From the NCBI GenBank assembly GCA_016871315.1, contig VFZE01000040.1, positions 1-54,925 of the forward strand: a stretch of DNA of 54,925 bases, written 5' to 3'. Shown piece after piece: positions 34,788 through 43,667 of the stretch (position 1 is the first letter of the stretch; each line of letters starts with the position of its first letter). Under the pieces are notes generated by a model, which was given only the letters and a program-made list of their open reading frames with translations, was not told the origin of the DNA and did not search any database. This DNA comes from Acidimicrobiia bacterium. Its GTDB lineage: Bacteria > Acidobacteriota > Terriglobia > Bryobacterales > Bryobacteraceae. The position numbers and the translations under genes were made by a program.

Positions 34788-36356
34788 TCACCTTGCGGCG
34801 AGCGCTTCCTCCAGGACGCGGCCGACCGAGCCGCTGGGAGTTTCCACATCGAGCAGGGTAGCGAGCGTCGGCGCGATGTCGTTGACCGCGGCGCGGCCGT
34901 GAAAGCGGCCCGGCTTGATGCCTGGGCCCATGAAGATCACCGGCACGTGGGAGTCGTAATTGTACGGCGTGCCGTGTGAGGTGCCTTTCTCCTCAAACAG
35001 CCAGTAGGGCTGGATCACGATGAACAGATCGCCGGCGCGCCAGGGGTTGAAGCCGGCGCGAACGCGGCGGTCGACTTGATCTTCGAGCGTAGTGCCGGAG
35101 GCGAGTTGGTCGCGCGTGTAGACGCGGTAGATTTGCGGGATCTCGCGGACGGCTTCGGCGGCTTGCTTGCGGACTTCGATGAGGTCGAGCTTCTTTGCCG
35201 CGATCAGTTCGTGGTCCAGGTAGGGCGCGGGGCCGGACTTGCCCACCACCCACTTGCCTTCACCGTAGAGGCGCGCGAGCCGCTCTTCCACCTTGCCGTG
35301 GACGACCTTTTCGGGAATGCGTCCGCCGGGCATTTTGCGCTTCTGCATCACTTCGGGCAGCGGGGCGACGCCGTGGTCGGCGGTCATGACCACGAGTACG
35401 TTTTGCATGCCGATTTTCTTGTCGAGGAAGGCGAACAGCTTGCCAAGCACGCGGTCCGTGCGGATGGAGATGTCGCGGACCAACGGAGAGTCGGGACCCT
35501 CGTCGTGCCCGACGTAGTCGTTGGAGGAGAAGCTGACGGCGAGCAGATCGGTTCCGGGACCCTGGCCGAGTTTTTCGGCTTCGACGGCGCGTTCGGCGAG
35601 CAGTTCCAGCAGGTCGTTGCCGAAGGGAGTGCGCTGCATCGCGCCCCAGTATTTTTCCTCGAGCTGCGGGGCCATGGCGAGGAACGGCTTCGCTTTGGGG
35701 TCCTCGATGGAACCCCAGACGGAGCCGAGGAACTTGTCGGCCACGCGGCTGCGGTTGAACTCCTCCACCCAGGCGGGGAGCTTCTCGTAGAAATAGGTGC
35801 TGGATACGAAATTGCCGGTCTTGTTGTCGAACCAGAAGGCGCCGTCGGCCATTCTGCCCACCGGGAGAATGGCGCTGCGATCCTTGATGGAGAGGCCGAA
35901 GGCTTTGGAGGGGGCGCGGCCGGACATTTTCAGTTCGTCGGGGATGGTGCTGACCAGCAGGTTGCGCGGCGAGGCTCCGGCGGCATCGCCCGCGCCGATC
36001 TGCTTGTGATCGGGGTCAAAGACGCTGGTGACCTGGCGTTTGAGCACCCGGTCGTACCATTCGTTGCCGACGATGCCGCTGATGGAGGGCGTGGCGCCGC
36101 TTAGGAACGTGGCGTGACCGATGGCGGTGACGGTGGGGAAATGCTCGTAGTGGGCGTTGGTGAAGACGGCGCCGGTGCGGAGCATGCGGTCAATGCCGGA
36201 GTTGTACTGGTCGCGGAAACGGGTGAGATAGTCGTAGCGGAACTGGTCGACGACGAGCGCGAGAATCAGCTTTGTGCGCGCCGGAGGGGCGGTGCGCTGA
36301 GCGGGGAGCAGCGCCGCGGCAAGAATCGAGAGAATGGCAATCCGTTTCCAAATCAT
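34788..36356 (-). CDS. Exported alkaline phosphatase / nucleotide pyrophosphatase-family protein (PafA-like)
   Basis: 522 residues. Signal peptide WKRIAILSILAAALLPAQ. The core is the metal-dependent phosphatase fold: metal Asp in LALVVDQFRYDYL (about 36), nucleophile Thr in FPTVTAIGHATFLSG (about 79), NDYVGHDEGPDS (about 290, metal Asp/His), VVMTADHGVAP (about 336) and HGTPYNYDSHVPVIF (about 470, metal His). The Thr nucleophile with a Lys-free site resembles PafA-type broad phosphatases. It releases phosphate from monoesters in the periplasm. Convergent with gapA. The closing region fits full length. Confidence 0.85.
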   Translation of the reverse strand: MIWKRIAILSILAAALLPAQRTAPPARTKLILALVVDQFRYDYLTRFRDQYNSGIDRMLRTGAVFTNAHYEHFPTVTAIGHATFLSGATPSISGIVGNEWYDRVLKRQVTSVFDPDHKQIGAGDAAGASPRNLLVSTIPDELKMSGRAPSKAFGLSIKDRSAILPVGRMADGAFWFDNKTGNFVSSTYFYEKLPAWVEEFNRSRVADKFLGSVWGSIEDPKAKPFLAMAPQLEEKYWGAMQRTPFGNDLLELLAERAVEAEKLGQGPGTDLLAVSFSSNDYVGHDEGPDSPLVRDISIRTDRVLGKLFAFLDKKIGMQNVLVVMTADHGVAPLPEVMQKRKMPGGRIPEKVVHGKVEERLARLYGEGKWVVGKSGPAPYLDHELIAAKKLDLIEVRKQAAEAVREIPQIYRVYTRDQLASGTTLEDQVDRRVRAGFNPWRAGDLFIVIQPYWLFEEKGTSHGTPYNYDSHVPVIFMGPGIKPGRFHGRAAVNDIAPTLATLLDVETPSGSVGRVLEEALAAR

Positions 36357-36382
36357 AGGTTGTTGGTTCGCTTTTCTGAAGT

Positions 36383-36829
36383 TCAGTCGAGAATGACGGC
36401 GCCCGTGCCGGCGATCTGGTAGATGGTGACGGGGCCCTTCACCGAGGAGGGATCAAACTTGCGCCCTTGCTCTTCGGCTTCGTGTTTGGCGCGCGCGACG
36501 GCCTGTTCCTTGTTGAGTTCGAGTTTGACCAGCTTGCCCTCGGCGATCGCCATCTTGCCGATGCTTTCCTTTGGAAAGACGATAACGCCGTCGTCCACCT
36601 TTATGCGGAGGGAAGTGGTTTTGCCGGGCTCGATGAGCGCCATCCAGCAGCCCATCATCTGGCAGACTTCGGTGACTTTGCCTTTGACTTGGACGGTTTT
36701 CCCGGTGTGGGTTGCGGCCTGGGACAAAACCTGTGTAACGGAGGAGGGCTGAGACAGAGTGAGCGGCTGGCCGAGCTTCACCTCGGCGGCCGCGAACGTG
36801 GCGGCAAGCAGGAAGATTGCGAGTTTCAT
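36383..36829 (-). CDS. Exported DUF4920-type protein
   Basis: 148 residues with a signal (KLAIFLLAATFAAAE). The mature part is a small beta-barrel (OB-like): TVQVKGKVTEVCQMMGCWMA holds the family's C-x4-C motif (about 56-62), then SLRIKVDDGVIVFPKESIG. The family is periplasmic and of unknown function; the cysteines could bind metal or form a disulfide. It lies between the phosphatase and cytochrome c genes on the same strand, 43 bases after the latter, so it may be co-transcribed with the cytochrome. Confidence 0.75.
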   Translation of the reverse strand: MKLAIFLLAATFAAAEVKLGQPLTLSQPSSVTQVLSQAATHTGKTVQVKGKVTEVCQMMGCWMALIEPGKTTSLRIKVDDGVIVFPKESIGKMAIAEGKLVKLELNKEQAVARAKHEAEEQGRKFDPSSVKGPVTIYQIAGTGAVILD

Positions 36830-36872
36830 AAGCGAGCATTATCTCAAAGGACGGCTGGCGTGTGTGGGGAAA

Positions 36873-37304
36873 CTACTGGCCGAGCTCATGGCAGGCGGTG
36901 CAGACGACGGTTGCCTTGTGCTCCTTGTGGCAGTCGACGCAGGCTTTCATGGTGTGGTCGACTTCCTTGGTCAACACGGGGCGTTCGTTCACGGGGCCAT
37001 GGCAGCGGGCGCAATCGACTTTCGCGTTGACATGGGAGGCGTGGCTGAAAAAGACGTAGTCGGCGAGGCGGTAGACGCGCTGCGCGGGGAACTTCGCGTC
37101 ATCGGGGAAGCTGGTGTGACAGGTGCGGCAGGTGGTGGCCTTGGGGAAGCCGGCGCGTTCGGCTTTGGCGGCGCCGGAGTGGCAGAAGGCGCAGTTCAGC
37201 TTGAGGGGGGCATGAATTTTGTGGCTGAACGGGGCGGTGGGGCCGGCGGCCCAGGCGGTCAGGGCAGCGACGAGGAAACCAAGGCATCCGAGTTGATGTC
37301 GTAT
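36873..37304 (-). CDS. Five-haem cytochrome c (c3/c7-like), start unclear
   Basis: The mature protein has five CxxCH sites: CAFCH, CRTCH, CARCH, CVDCH and CTACH, with extra His residues (FSHKIH, FSHASH, DHTMKAC) as sixth ligands. This is the class III / c7-like multihaem pattern, used for periplasmic electron transfer. The signal peptide GCLGFLVAALTAWAAG is in frame, but no ATG, GTG or TTG lies just before it. The ATA at 37304 gives a perfect signal peptide (IRHQLGCLGF) and has AGGAGG 9 bases upstream; the only standard start is a GTG at 37409, giving a 35-residue basic extension. The gene begins inside a broken quinoprotein tail. A mutated start is possible. Confidence 0.7.
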   Translation of the reverse strand: MRHQLGCLGFLVAALTAWAAGPTAPFSHKIHAPLKLNCAFCHSGAAKAERAGFPKATTCRTCHTSFPDDAKFPAQRVYRLADYVFFSHASHVNAKVDCARCHGPVNERPVLTKEVDHTMKACVDCHKEHKATVVCTACHELGQ

Positions 37305-37440
37305 TTGCTTCCGCCTCCTGCGGCGATGACGACGAACTGCTTCTTCGTCCTCTTTCCAATATAAGTCGCCGGAGTGGCGTGCGAGCTGGCGGGCAGGAGC
37401 GTGACCCACAGTACTGTTTGCCGGTCTTGGAGTCGTCCTC
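37259..37440 (-). pseudogene. C-terminal remnant of a PQQ dehydrogenase
   Basis: Minus-strand text reads VLWVTLLPASSHATPATYIG and KKQFVVIAAGGGSKYD, the standard C-terminus of exported quinoproteins (compare the end of the gene at 9651-11498), then stops at 37261-37259. Upstream, DSKTGK appears in another frame, so a frameshift precedes it, and beyond about 37440 no homology is visible. The remainder of the gene has been lost. The cytochrome c gene overlaps its last 45 bases, a plausible relic of a dehydrogenase-cytochrome pair. Confidence 0.6.
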
Positions 37441-37623
37441 CGGAATCACCGAATGTGCAGGCCTGAATCCACTGTAACGGTATGAGGAAGTCATCCCCGG
37501 ACTGGCTATAGGCCAACTCTTTCGAGATCAATTATATCGCGAACGTTACTAACAGGCGACAAGCCGTTTCAACCTTGCGGTATCGGCTCCCGGTTCCACA
37601 GAATGGCGCATTGGGGGGGTACC

Positions 37624-40600
37624 ATGAAGCCAACCTACGCAACGTTTGCAACAATCCTTCTCTCGCTATGCCTCCCCGTAGGGCCGATGTTCGGCCAGTC
37701 GCCGACAGCGAGCGTTACCGGGACAGTCACCGACTCGCAGGGAGCCGCGGTCGCAGATGTCACTGTTGAGGCTGTAGCGTCCAGCACGAGCCAAACCTAC
37801 CGAGCGGTTACAGATGCGGCCGGGCAATACCTCATTCTGAACCTGCCGATTGGTGGCTACTCTGTTCGGGTGAGTCATCCCGGTTTCAAATCCTACACCC
37901 GGTCTGGCCTCGTGCTGGAGGTGTCGCAGCGGCTGCGGCTTGCAATCCAGCTGGAGATCGGCGCCGTGACCGAATCGGTGCTGGTAACCGCGGAGGTGGC
38001 CCGCGTTCAGACGGAAGAGTCATCGTTGGGCGCGGTGGTCGAGAGGAAGAGGATCGAGGCTCTGCCGCTGAATGGCCGGCACATCATGACGCTGACGAGG
38101 ATTGTGCCGGGCGTGCAGCCCCGCAGCCGCACGTCGGAAGGCTTCGGCGATTTCATCAATCAGCCGATCTCCGAAATCCGCATCAATGGTGGACCTGCCT
38201 ACGGCAATCAGGTGTTCCTGGATGGGAGCGTGAACACTGCCCCGCTGCACAACGAGATCTCGGTCGTTCCGATGGTCGATGCCACCGAAGAGTTTCGAGT
38301 CGAAACAAACGCGCTGAAAGCCGAGTATGGACAGACCTCGGGTGGGGTAATCAATGTGGTGTCCAAGGCCGGGGGCAACAACTTCAGCGGATCGCTTTAC
38401 GAATTCTTGCGGAACGACGCGTTGGATGCGCGGAACGCCTTCTCGTCCGTGCCCGATCCGCGCACCGGGCGCACCAAGCAGGTCCTGCGCTACAACCAGT
38501 ACGGCGGAACGCTGGGCGGGCCCGTCATTTTGCCCAAAATTTACAACGGACGGAACCGGACGTTCTTCTTCACGGGATGGGAGCAGTGGCGGCTCGTGCA
38601 GAGCGGCGCGCCTCGTCTCGGTACCGTTCCGACCGCGCAGGAGCGCTCCGGGGACTTCTCCAACACGCGCGATGGAAGAGGCGCACTGCTGCCGCTGTTC
38701 GATCCGGCGACCACACGACCGAATCCGGCCGGAGCCGGCTTCGTCCGGGATCCGCTTCCGGGCAACATCGTTCCCCGTGGGCGGATGGATCCACTCTCGC
38801 TGCGGCTGCTGGAATTTATCCCTCAGCCCAATACAACCCCGACGGATCCGTTGACGAACTCGAACAACCTGACGGCCTTGGTCAGTTCGCCCATCAATCA
38901 GACTACGTGGAGCGCTCGTGTCGATCACCGTTTTACAGACAGCGATCTGATGTTCTTCCGCTATTCCACGACCGGCAACGTGCGGCAGGACCGCGGCTAC
39001 GGTTTCGGTGCGTCGGATCCCGGTGGACGCAACGACCAGCGTGACAACCGCAACGCAGTGGTCAATTACACGAAGGTATTCACACCACGCGTCCTGAACG
39101 ATCTTCGGGTGGCGGCCACCCGGCAGTACCTCACGTTTCTTCACCCCAGCTTCGGCGGTGACTGGCCGGCCAAGCTTGGATTCCCCTCCACGATTCCGCA
39201 GGACCAGTTTCCGCCAGTCCAGATTACAGGGATACTGCCGCTGAGCAACGGTAGCTTCGCCGGCGGGATTCGTGCGCAGCAGTATATCCAAATCATCGAC
39301 AGCGTAACGCTCTCCAGAAGCGCCCACACCATCCAGGCCGGCGTCGATCATCGCTGGATTCGCCTCAGTTTCATTAACCGCGCCCAGCCCTCGGGATTCT
39401 TCACCTTCACACCGGCCCTGACTGGAAATCCGCTGTCGCCCGCAGGCAACGGGTTCGGCATGGCGACTTTCCTGCTCGGAGAGGTGAGCGGCGGAACGCT
39501 CGGCGTGCGTCCGTTTTTCCAATTCCGCTCCATGTCCACTGGCACCTACATTCAGGACGACTGGAAAGTCGCCCGCGGCCTCACCTTGAATCTCGGGTTG
39601 CGCTACGACTTGTCATTCGGCCCCACCGAAATGCATAACCGCTTCTCCAACTTCGATCCGTTCCGCGCTAACCAGCAGACGGGCACCTCCGGCGTGATGC
39701 AGTACGCGGGTGCAACGCTGCCGCGGACTTTCGTCGACCAGGATCGCAACAACTTCGGGCCGCGGGTCGGCTTTGCATGGGATCCCTTTGGCGGGGGGCG
39801 GACCGTGATCCGCGGCGGCTACGGGCTCATGTATACGATCGCGGAGATTGGAAACACCGTCGCTGATAACTCGAACGCGCTCGGATTCTCGGTAGATACA
39901 CCCTTCGCTCCGGTGGGTGGAGGCCCGTTCCGTGCGTTCCGCTTCTCGGATGGTCCGCCCTCGTTGCTGCAGCCGCTCGGAGCGGCGGGTGGCGAGTCGG
40001 CCTTTCGTGGTTTCAGTGTGCGCTACCAGGATCGGAACGCGCCCGTACCGTACATTCAGCAATGGAACCTGACACTGCAAAAAGCGCTTCCCGGCGCCTG
40101 GACCACCTCGCTGGTGTACGCCGGATCGAAGGGCACGAAACTCTTCGGCGGCAACTACAACCTGAATCAGTTGGATCCCTCCTTCTTGTCACTCGGATTA
40201 GCGCTGCAGGATCCCGTGCCGAACCCGTTCTTCGGCACGATCCGAACGGGTCCGCTGTCGGGAGCCACGGTGCTGCGCGAGCAGTTGTTGCGGCCTTTCC
40301 CGGACTACCAGAACGTCAACACTCACGCTACGAATGCAGCTTCCAGCATCTACCACTCGTTTCAACTGTTCGTGGAGCGGCGCTTCTCACGAGGAGCCAG
40401 TGTGCTCATCAGCTACACATTCTCCAAACTCATCAGCGGAGCCACTTCCGTGGGAGGTTCCGGAGACGGCGGTAGTCTGGCCGCGTTCCGCATCGGACGC
40501 CTGAACCGTCGCCAGGACCGCGCGATCGATGAAGACGACGTGTCGCAGCGACTGGTGACCAGCGGCGTCTGGGAACTGCCGTTCGGCCGCGGGCAGCGCT

Positions 40601-41097
40601 GGTTGCCCAACAGTCCACGCTGGCTGAATGCGGTCGTGGGTGGATGGCAGGTAAACGGTATCGGCACATTTCAGACCGGAACGCCCTTGGTCGTTCGCGG
40701 CGCGGACAACTTCACAGGGATTGCCTGGCCCGATGTTGCCGCTGATCCGACGCTGCCGTCTGACGAGCGTAGCGCGAATCGTTGGTTCCGTACCGACGTG
40801 TTTCGCAATCCGGCTGACTTCGTGATCGGCAACATCGGCCGGACACTACCCCGGACGCGCGCCCCCGGGCTGGTGGATGTTTCGCTTTCCGGCTTTAAGT
40901 CCTTTTCGATCCGCGAACGGGCGAAGATCGAGTTCCGGGTCGAGTTGTTCAACGCACTGAACACGGTGAACCTCAACAGCCCGAACACCACGTTCACGCC
41001 CAACCGGCAGGGCGTCAATACCAATGCCAATTTCGGGCGGATCTTCGGCTCGCTCGATCCGCGGAGACTGCAACTCGGGTTGCGGCTCACCTTCTAA
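37624..41097 (+). CDS. TonB-dependent receptor with carboxypeptidase-regulatory-like N-terminal domain
   Basis: 1157 residues. Signal MKPTYATFATILLSLCLP, then an Ig-like carboxypeptidase-regulatory domain (about 30-115: VTGTVTDSQGAAVADVTVEA, YSVRVSHPGFKSY), a plug domain (about 120-245, LPLNGRHIMTLTRIVPGVQP, VDATEEFRVETNALKAEYGQ, SGGVINVVSKAGGN) and a large 22-strand barrel ending LQLGLRLTF with the terminal Phe. This is the OmpA-related / SusC-like plan common in Acidobacteriota. It imports large ligands, probably carbohydrate, with TonB energy. The ATG at 37624 follows GGGGGG; an earlier TTG start adds seven unlikely residues. No SusD partner follows. Confidence 0.9.
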   Translation: MKPTYATFATILLSLCLPVGPMFGQSPTASVTGTVTDSQGAAVADVTVEAVASSTSQTYRAVTDAAGQYLILNLPIGGYSVRVSHPGFKSYTRSGLVLEVSQRLRLAIQLEIGAVTESVLVTAEVARVQTEESSLGAVVERKRIEALPLNGRHIMTLTRIVPGVQPRSRTSEGFGDFINQPISEIRINGGPAYGNQVFLDGSVNTAPLHNEISVVPMVDATEEFRVETNALKAEYGQTSGGVINVVSKAGGNNFSGSLYEFLRNDALDARNAFSSVPDPRTGRTKQVLRYNQYGGTLGGPVILPKIYNGRNRTFFFTGWEQWRLVQSGAPRLGTVPTAQERSGDFSNTRDGRGALLPLFDPATTRPNPAGAGFVRDPLPGNIVPRGRMDPLSLRLLEFIPQPNTTPTDPLTNSNNLTALVSSPINQTTWSARVDHRFTDSDLMFFRYSTTGNVRQDRGYGFGASDPGGRNDQRDNRNAVVNYTKVFTPRVLNDLRVAATRQYLTFLHPSFGGDWPAKLGFPSTIPQDQFPPVQITGILPLSNGSFAGGIRAQQYIQIIDSVTLSRSAHTIQAGVDHRWIRLSFINRAQPSGFFTFTPALTGNPLSPAGNGFGMATFLLGEVSGGTLGVRPFFQFRSMSTGTYIQDDWKVARGLTLNLGLRYDLSFGPTEMHNRFSNFDPFRANQQTGTSGVMQYAGATLPRTFVDQDRNNFGPRVGFAWDPFGGGRTVIRGGYGLMYTIAEIGNTVADNSNALGFSVDTPFAPVGGGPFRAFRFSDGPPSLLQPLGAAGGESAFRGFSVRYQDRNAPVPYIQQWNLTLQKALPGAWTTSLVYAGSKGTKLFGGNYNLNQLDPSFLSLGLALQDPVPNPFFGTIRTGPLSGATVLREQLLRPFPDYQNVNTHATNAASSIYHSFQLFVERRFSRGASVLISYTFSKLISGATSVGGSGDGGSLAAFRIGRLNRRQDRAIDEDDVSQRLVTSGVWELPFGRGQRWLPNSPRWLNAVVGGWQVNGIGTFQTGTPLVVRGADNFTGIAWPDVAADPTLPSDERSANRWFRTDVFRNPADFVIGNIGRTLPRTRAPGLVDVSLSGFKSFSIRERAKIEFRVELFNALNTVNLNSPNTTFTPNRQGVNTNANFGRIFGSLDPRRLQLGLRLTF

Positions 41098-41114
41098 ACT
41101 CAGGACGTGAACCA

Positions 41115-42179
41115 ATGACGCGAAACCAGTTCGTGAAGACCATTTGTGCCTCTGCAGTCGCAGGCGTAGAACGGGGTGCGGCCGCTCGGGCTCCTCGGAT
41201 TCTGTTGCGTTCCTCGTGGCAGGTCGCCAACATCGGGGATGTGGCGCATACGCCGGGGGTCCTGACGCTGATCGAGCGGTATATCCCCGAGGCTGAAGTA
41301 CGCTTGTGGCCCAGCCACGTGGGGCACGGCGCCGACGAGATGCTGCGGCGCCGGTTCCCAAAGCTGCAGATCGTATCGGGAATGGAAGCCTTAACGCGCG
41401 CCTTCGAGGAGTGCGACTTCCTCCTGCACGGATCCGGTCCCTGGCTCGTTGCGCCTGCCGACGTGGAACGCTGGCGCGCTGCGACTGGCAAGCCTTATGG
41501 CGTTTACGGAATCTCACTCCCGCACGAGTTCATCAACCCCAAGGTCATTGCACTGTTGACAGAATCCCGCTTCGTCTTCTTCCGCGATTCGGTGTCGATG
41601 GCACTGGCTCGCTCGCGTGGTGTCGCCTGCCCGGTGATGGAATTCGGACCCGATGGAGCGTTTGCCGCGGATGTGCGGGACGATGCAGCCGCGAAGTCGT
41701 TTCTGGCAAGCCACCACCTGGAGCCCGGCCGTTTCGCCTGCTGCATCCCGCGGTACCGTCATGCCCCGGGCTGGCGCTTTCAGAGCGTGCAGCGGCCTGT
41801 AGTACCGGAACTCGAAAAGCGCAATCAGGACATGAAGGAGCACGATCACGCGCCGCTTCGGGAAGCGATTGAACGAGTCGTCCGTGAGCTGAAGTTGAAA
41901 GTGCTCCTGTGTCCTGAGGACGAAAGTCAGATGGCACTGGGGAAGGAGATGCTTTACGATCCATTGCCCGCCGCTGTGAAATCCGCCGTCGTGTGGCGCG
42001 AGGATTTCTGGCTCACGGACGAGGCTCTCAGCACCTACCTGCTCTCCGCCGGTCTTTTCGGCAACGAGATGCATTCGCCCATCATGTGTATCGGGAACGG
42101 AGTTCCGGCGATCGTCTGCCGCTGGGAGGAGCAGACTTCGAAAGGCTTCATGTGGCGCGATATCGGTCTTGGGGATTAG
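41115..42179 (+). CDS. Polysaccharide pyruvyl transferase-family protein, ended early by TAG
   Basis: 354 residues up to the TAG. RILLRSSWQVANIGDVAHTP (about 28), the GSGPWLV segment (about 106), RDSVSMALAR (about 157), EFGPDGAFA and the HSPIMCIGNGVPAIVCRWEE end (about 325) match the CsaB/WcaK-like family, which transfers pyruvate ketals or acts on exopolysaccharide. The N-terminus has a weak export-like segment. The text continues in frame past the TAG for 58 residues that also fit the family (GLGD-stop-LFSLDVPADLPKIP), where relatives have Trp. A TGG to TAG change is the simplest reading. The lost tail includes the last helices, so activity is doubtful. Confidence 0.75.
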   Translation: MTRNQFVKTICASAVAGVERGAAARAPRILLRSSWQVANIGDVAHTPGVLTLIERYIPEAEVRLWPSHVGHGADEMLRRRFPKLQIVSGMEALTRAFEECDFLLHGSGPWLVAPADVERWRAATGKPYGVYGISLPHEFINPKVIALLTESRFVFFRDSVSMALARSRGVACPVMEFGPDGAFAADVRDDAAAKSFLASHHLEPGRFACCIPRYRHAPGWRFQSVQRPVVPELEKRNQDMKEHDHAPLREAIERVVRELKLKVLLCPEDESQMALGKEMLYDPLPAAVKSAVVWREDFWLTDEALSTYLLSAGLFGNEMHSPIMCIGNGVPAIVCRWEEQTSKGFMWRDIGLGD

Positions 42180-42356
42180 CTCTTTAGCCTCGACGTACCC
42201 GCAGATCTCCCGAAGATCCCGTCGGCTGTGGTGGCCATGCTCCGCGATCCCGAGAGCTCGAGAAAAATGGTTGCCGTTGCGCAAAAAATCGTAACAGCTC
42301 GCCAGAAAGCCACGATGGCCGTTCTGGCTTCAGAACTGCGTCGAGTGCAACGTTGA
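42180..42356 (+). pseudogene. Post-stop tail of the pyruvyl transferase gene
   Basis: In the same frame as the upstream gene the bases after the TAG read LFSLDVPADLPKIPSAVVAM, then helical text to the TGA at 42354-42356. The composition and periodicity are coding. It is untranslated unless the amber codon is read through. Confidence 0.6.
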
Positions 42357-43344
42357 CGCGATAGCTGCGAAAAAGCAAACAGCGCTTGAATCTCTCGACC
42401 GCCGACCCGCCGAGTGCTCAGCCTCTGTGGCAGGGCAGAGTCGCGGGTCCTAGTAGTTGAGAACACGTCCCGCTGTGCCGGGAGAAAATTAGGGCACCGG
42501 TGAGTCTGGGGAGCCACCCAACGGCCGCTGCCTAGGTATGAACTGACGCCGTTGGTAACGTCTCGCCTGATTTCGGTATCCGGTTCTCCAAATGCAATGC
42601 GTAACAGGGTTCCTCTCGGGGAGCCATACCGTCCACGTCCCAACTCCAAAGCCCATTATCTTGACAGCAGCGCTCGCCGCCTCTCCCGCCCGTATCCGCC
42701 ACATTCCGCACCTGTTGCGCAGTGCGGTTTCTCTCTTGTTGGAAACTATGATTCGCGGGGTGGCGCACTCAACCCCCGGGGTTGAGGCCGGACTCCAAGT
42801 TTCCGCGTACCAATTCTCGGCTTTCTCCAGTTGACAGGAGGCGTTTGTTGACGGGAGGGTTGAGCCCGCTCACCAATTCGACCAAGTTGCGAATTCCGCC
42901 GCCGCCGGACTGTTACGGCATGTTCCGGTAGATCAGTCTGGCGGTCCGAGTCACCTCTACCGCCTGCGGGTCGCTCGATCGGCTTGCCTGCATTTGAGTG
43001 AGCAGCGGCCCGGGTGCGCAATCCTGGAATTTCACGAGGTCGGCCTGGTCGAATCGGGGAAGTTCAACGCCAGGCAGACTGGCTTCGAGCTGCTTTCGAA
43101 AATCATGAGGAAGGACGGTCTGGTTCATTGTGATCGAGAGGTTGTCAGGCCTGCTACCAAGGGGTGCGAACGCACCGCATCGGCTGCGATGGATATAGAG
43201 TGCGTTGCGCACGTCAAGTTCGCAAAGTAAACACGAAAAAGGGGCCGGGAAGCCCTCGGCGCGATTGTGGAACCTGTGGGTTGCCACGTTTTCGGAAGTC
43301 GCACATCCGGGATTCTGTGCCGGTCAACCAATCTCAAGTTCGGA
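42357..43344. other. About 1 kb without a supported gene
   Basis: Several short frames overlap on both strands, but none carries a motif I know. A minus-strand frame from an ATG at 43128 to 42913 (71 residues, MNQTVLPHDFRKQLEASLPG) has ordinary protein composition and could be a small unknown gene. I see no start signal for it. The base composition is lower in GC than the surrounding genes. It is most likely decayed DNA following the receptor/pyruvyl-transferase locus. Confidence 0.4.
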
Positions 43345-43640
43345 ACGTCGCGGCTGAGTAACTCGTTAATTAAGACGGCCCCACTGTGGGAACAGCAGCG
43401 TGGACTGCCTGTCCGGAGGCTGCCGGGTGGCCGCGGTCGTGTATGGGCGGCTGTGGCGGATGTGGAGGTTTGGAAAGGCAGCCATTCGTTTCAGCCAGTG
43501 GAACCGCCGGCGCGGTCATGCCGCTGGGGCTGGATGGTGCTGGCAGGTGTAGCCGGGGCAGCGGCCTTGGTAATGGGCATTGCGCTGCGATCTGCAGAAC
43601 CTTTCTCGGTGAAGGTGGACATCTGTGGATCGTGCTGCCC
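43345..43640 (+). pseudogene. Remnant of an HTH regulator with a membrane segment
   Basis: The frame reads LSNSLIKTAPLWEQQRGLPV, RRLPGGRGRVWAAVADVEVW and then RWGWMVLAGVAGAAALVMGI, a membrane helix. The first part matches the acidobacterial N-terminal helix-turn-helix module of the form vrRWE.e.GLPVhRlPgg.rg.Vya...EldaW, which is normally followed by a membrane helix and a repeat domain. Here the N-terminus is damaged and the C-terminal domain is lost after about base 43640, where the convergent metallophosphoesterase gene ends. Confidence 0.45.
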
Positions 43641-43667
43641 GCGGACGGCCACGGCGGCCGCTTGGAG

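Noticed and set aside
37305-37409. GTG at 37409 as the definite cytochrome c start
   Set aside because: It would place 35 basic residues before the signal peptide and lies inside quinoprotein-derived sequence. Kept only as an alternative.
42177-42179. Pyrrolysine insertion at the amber codon
   Set aside because: No pyl genes are in view, and relatives have Trp at this place, so a point mutation is simpler.
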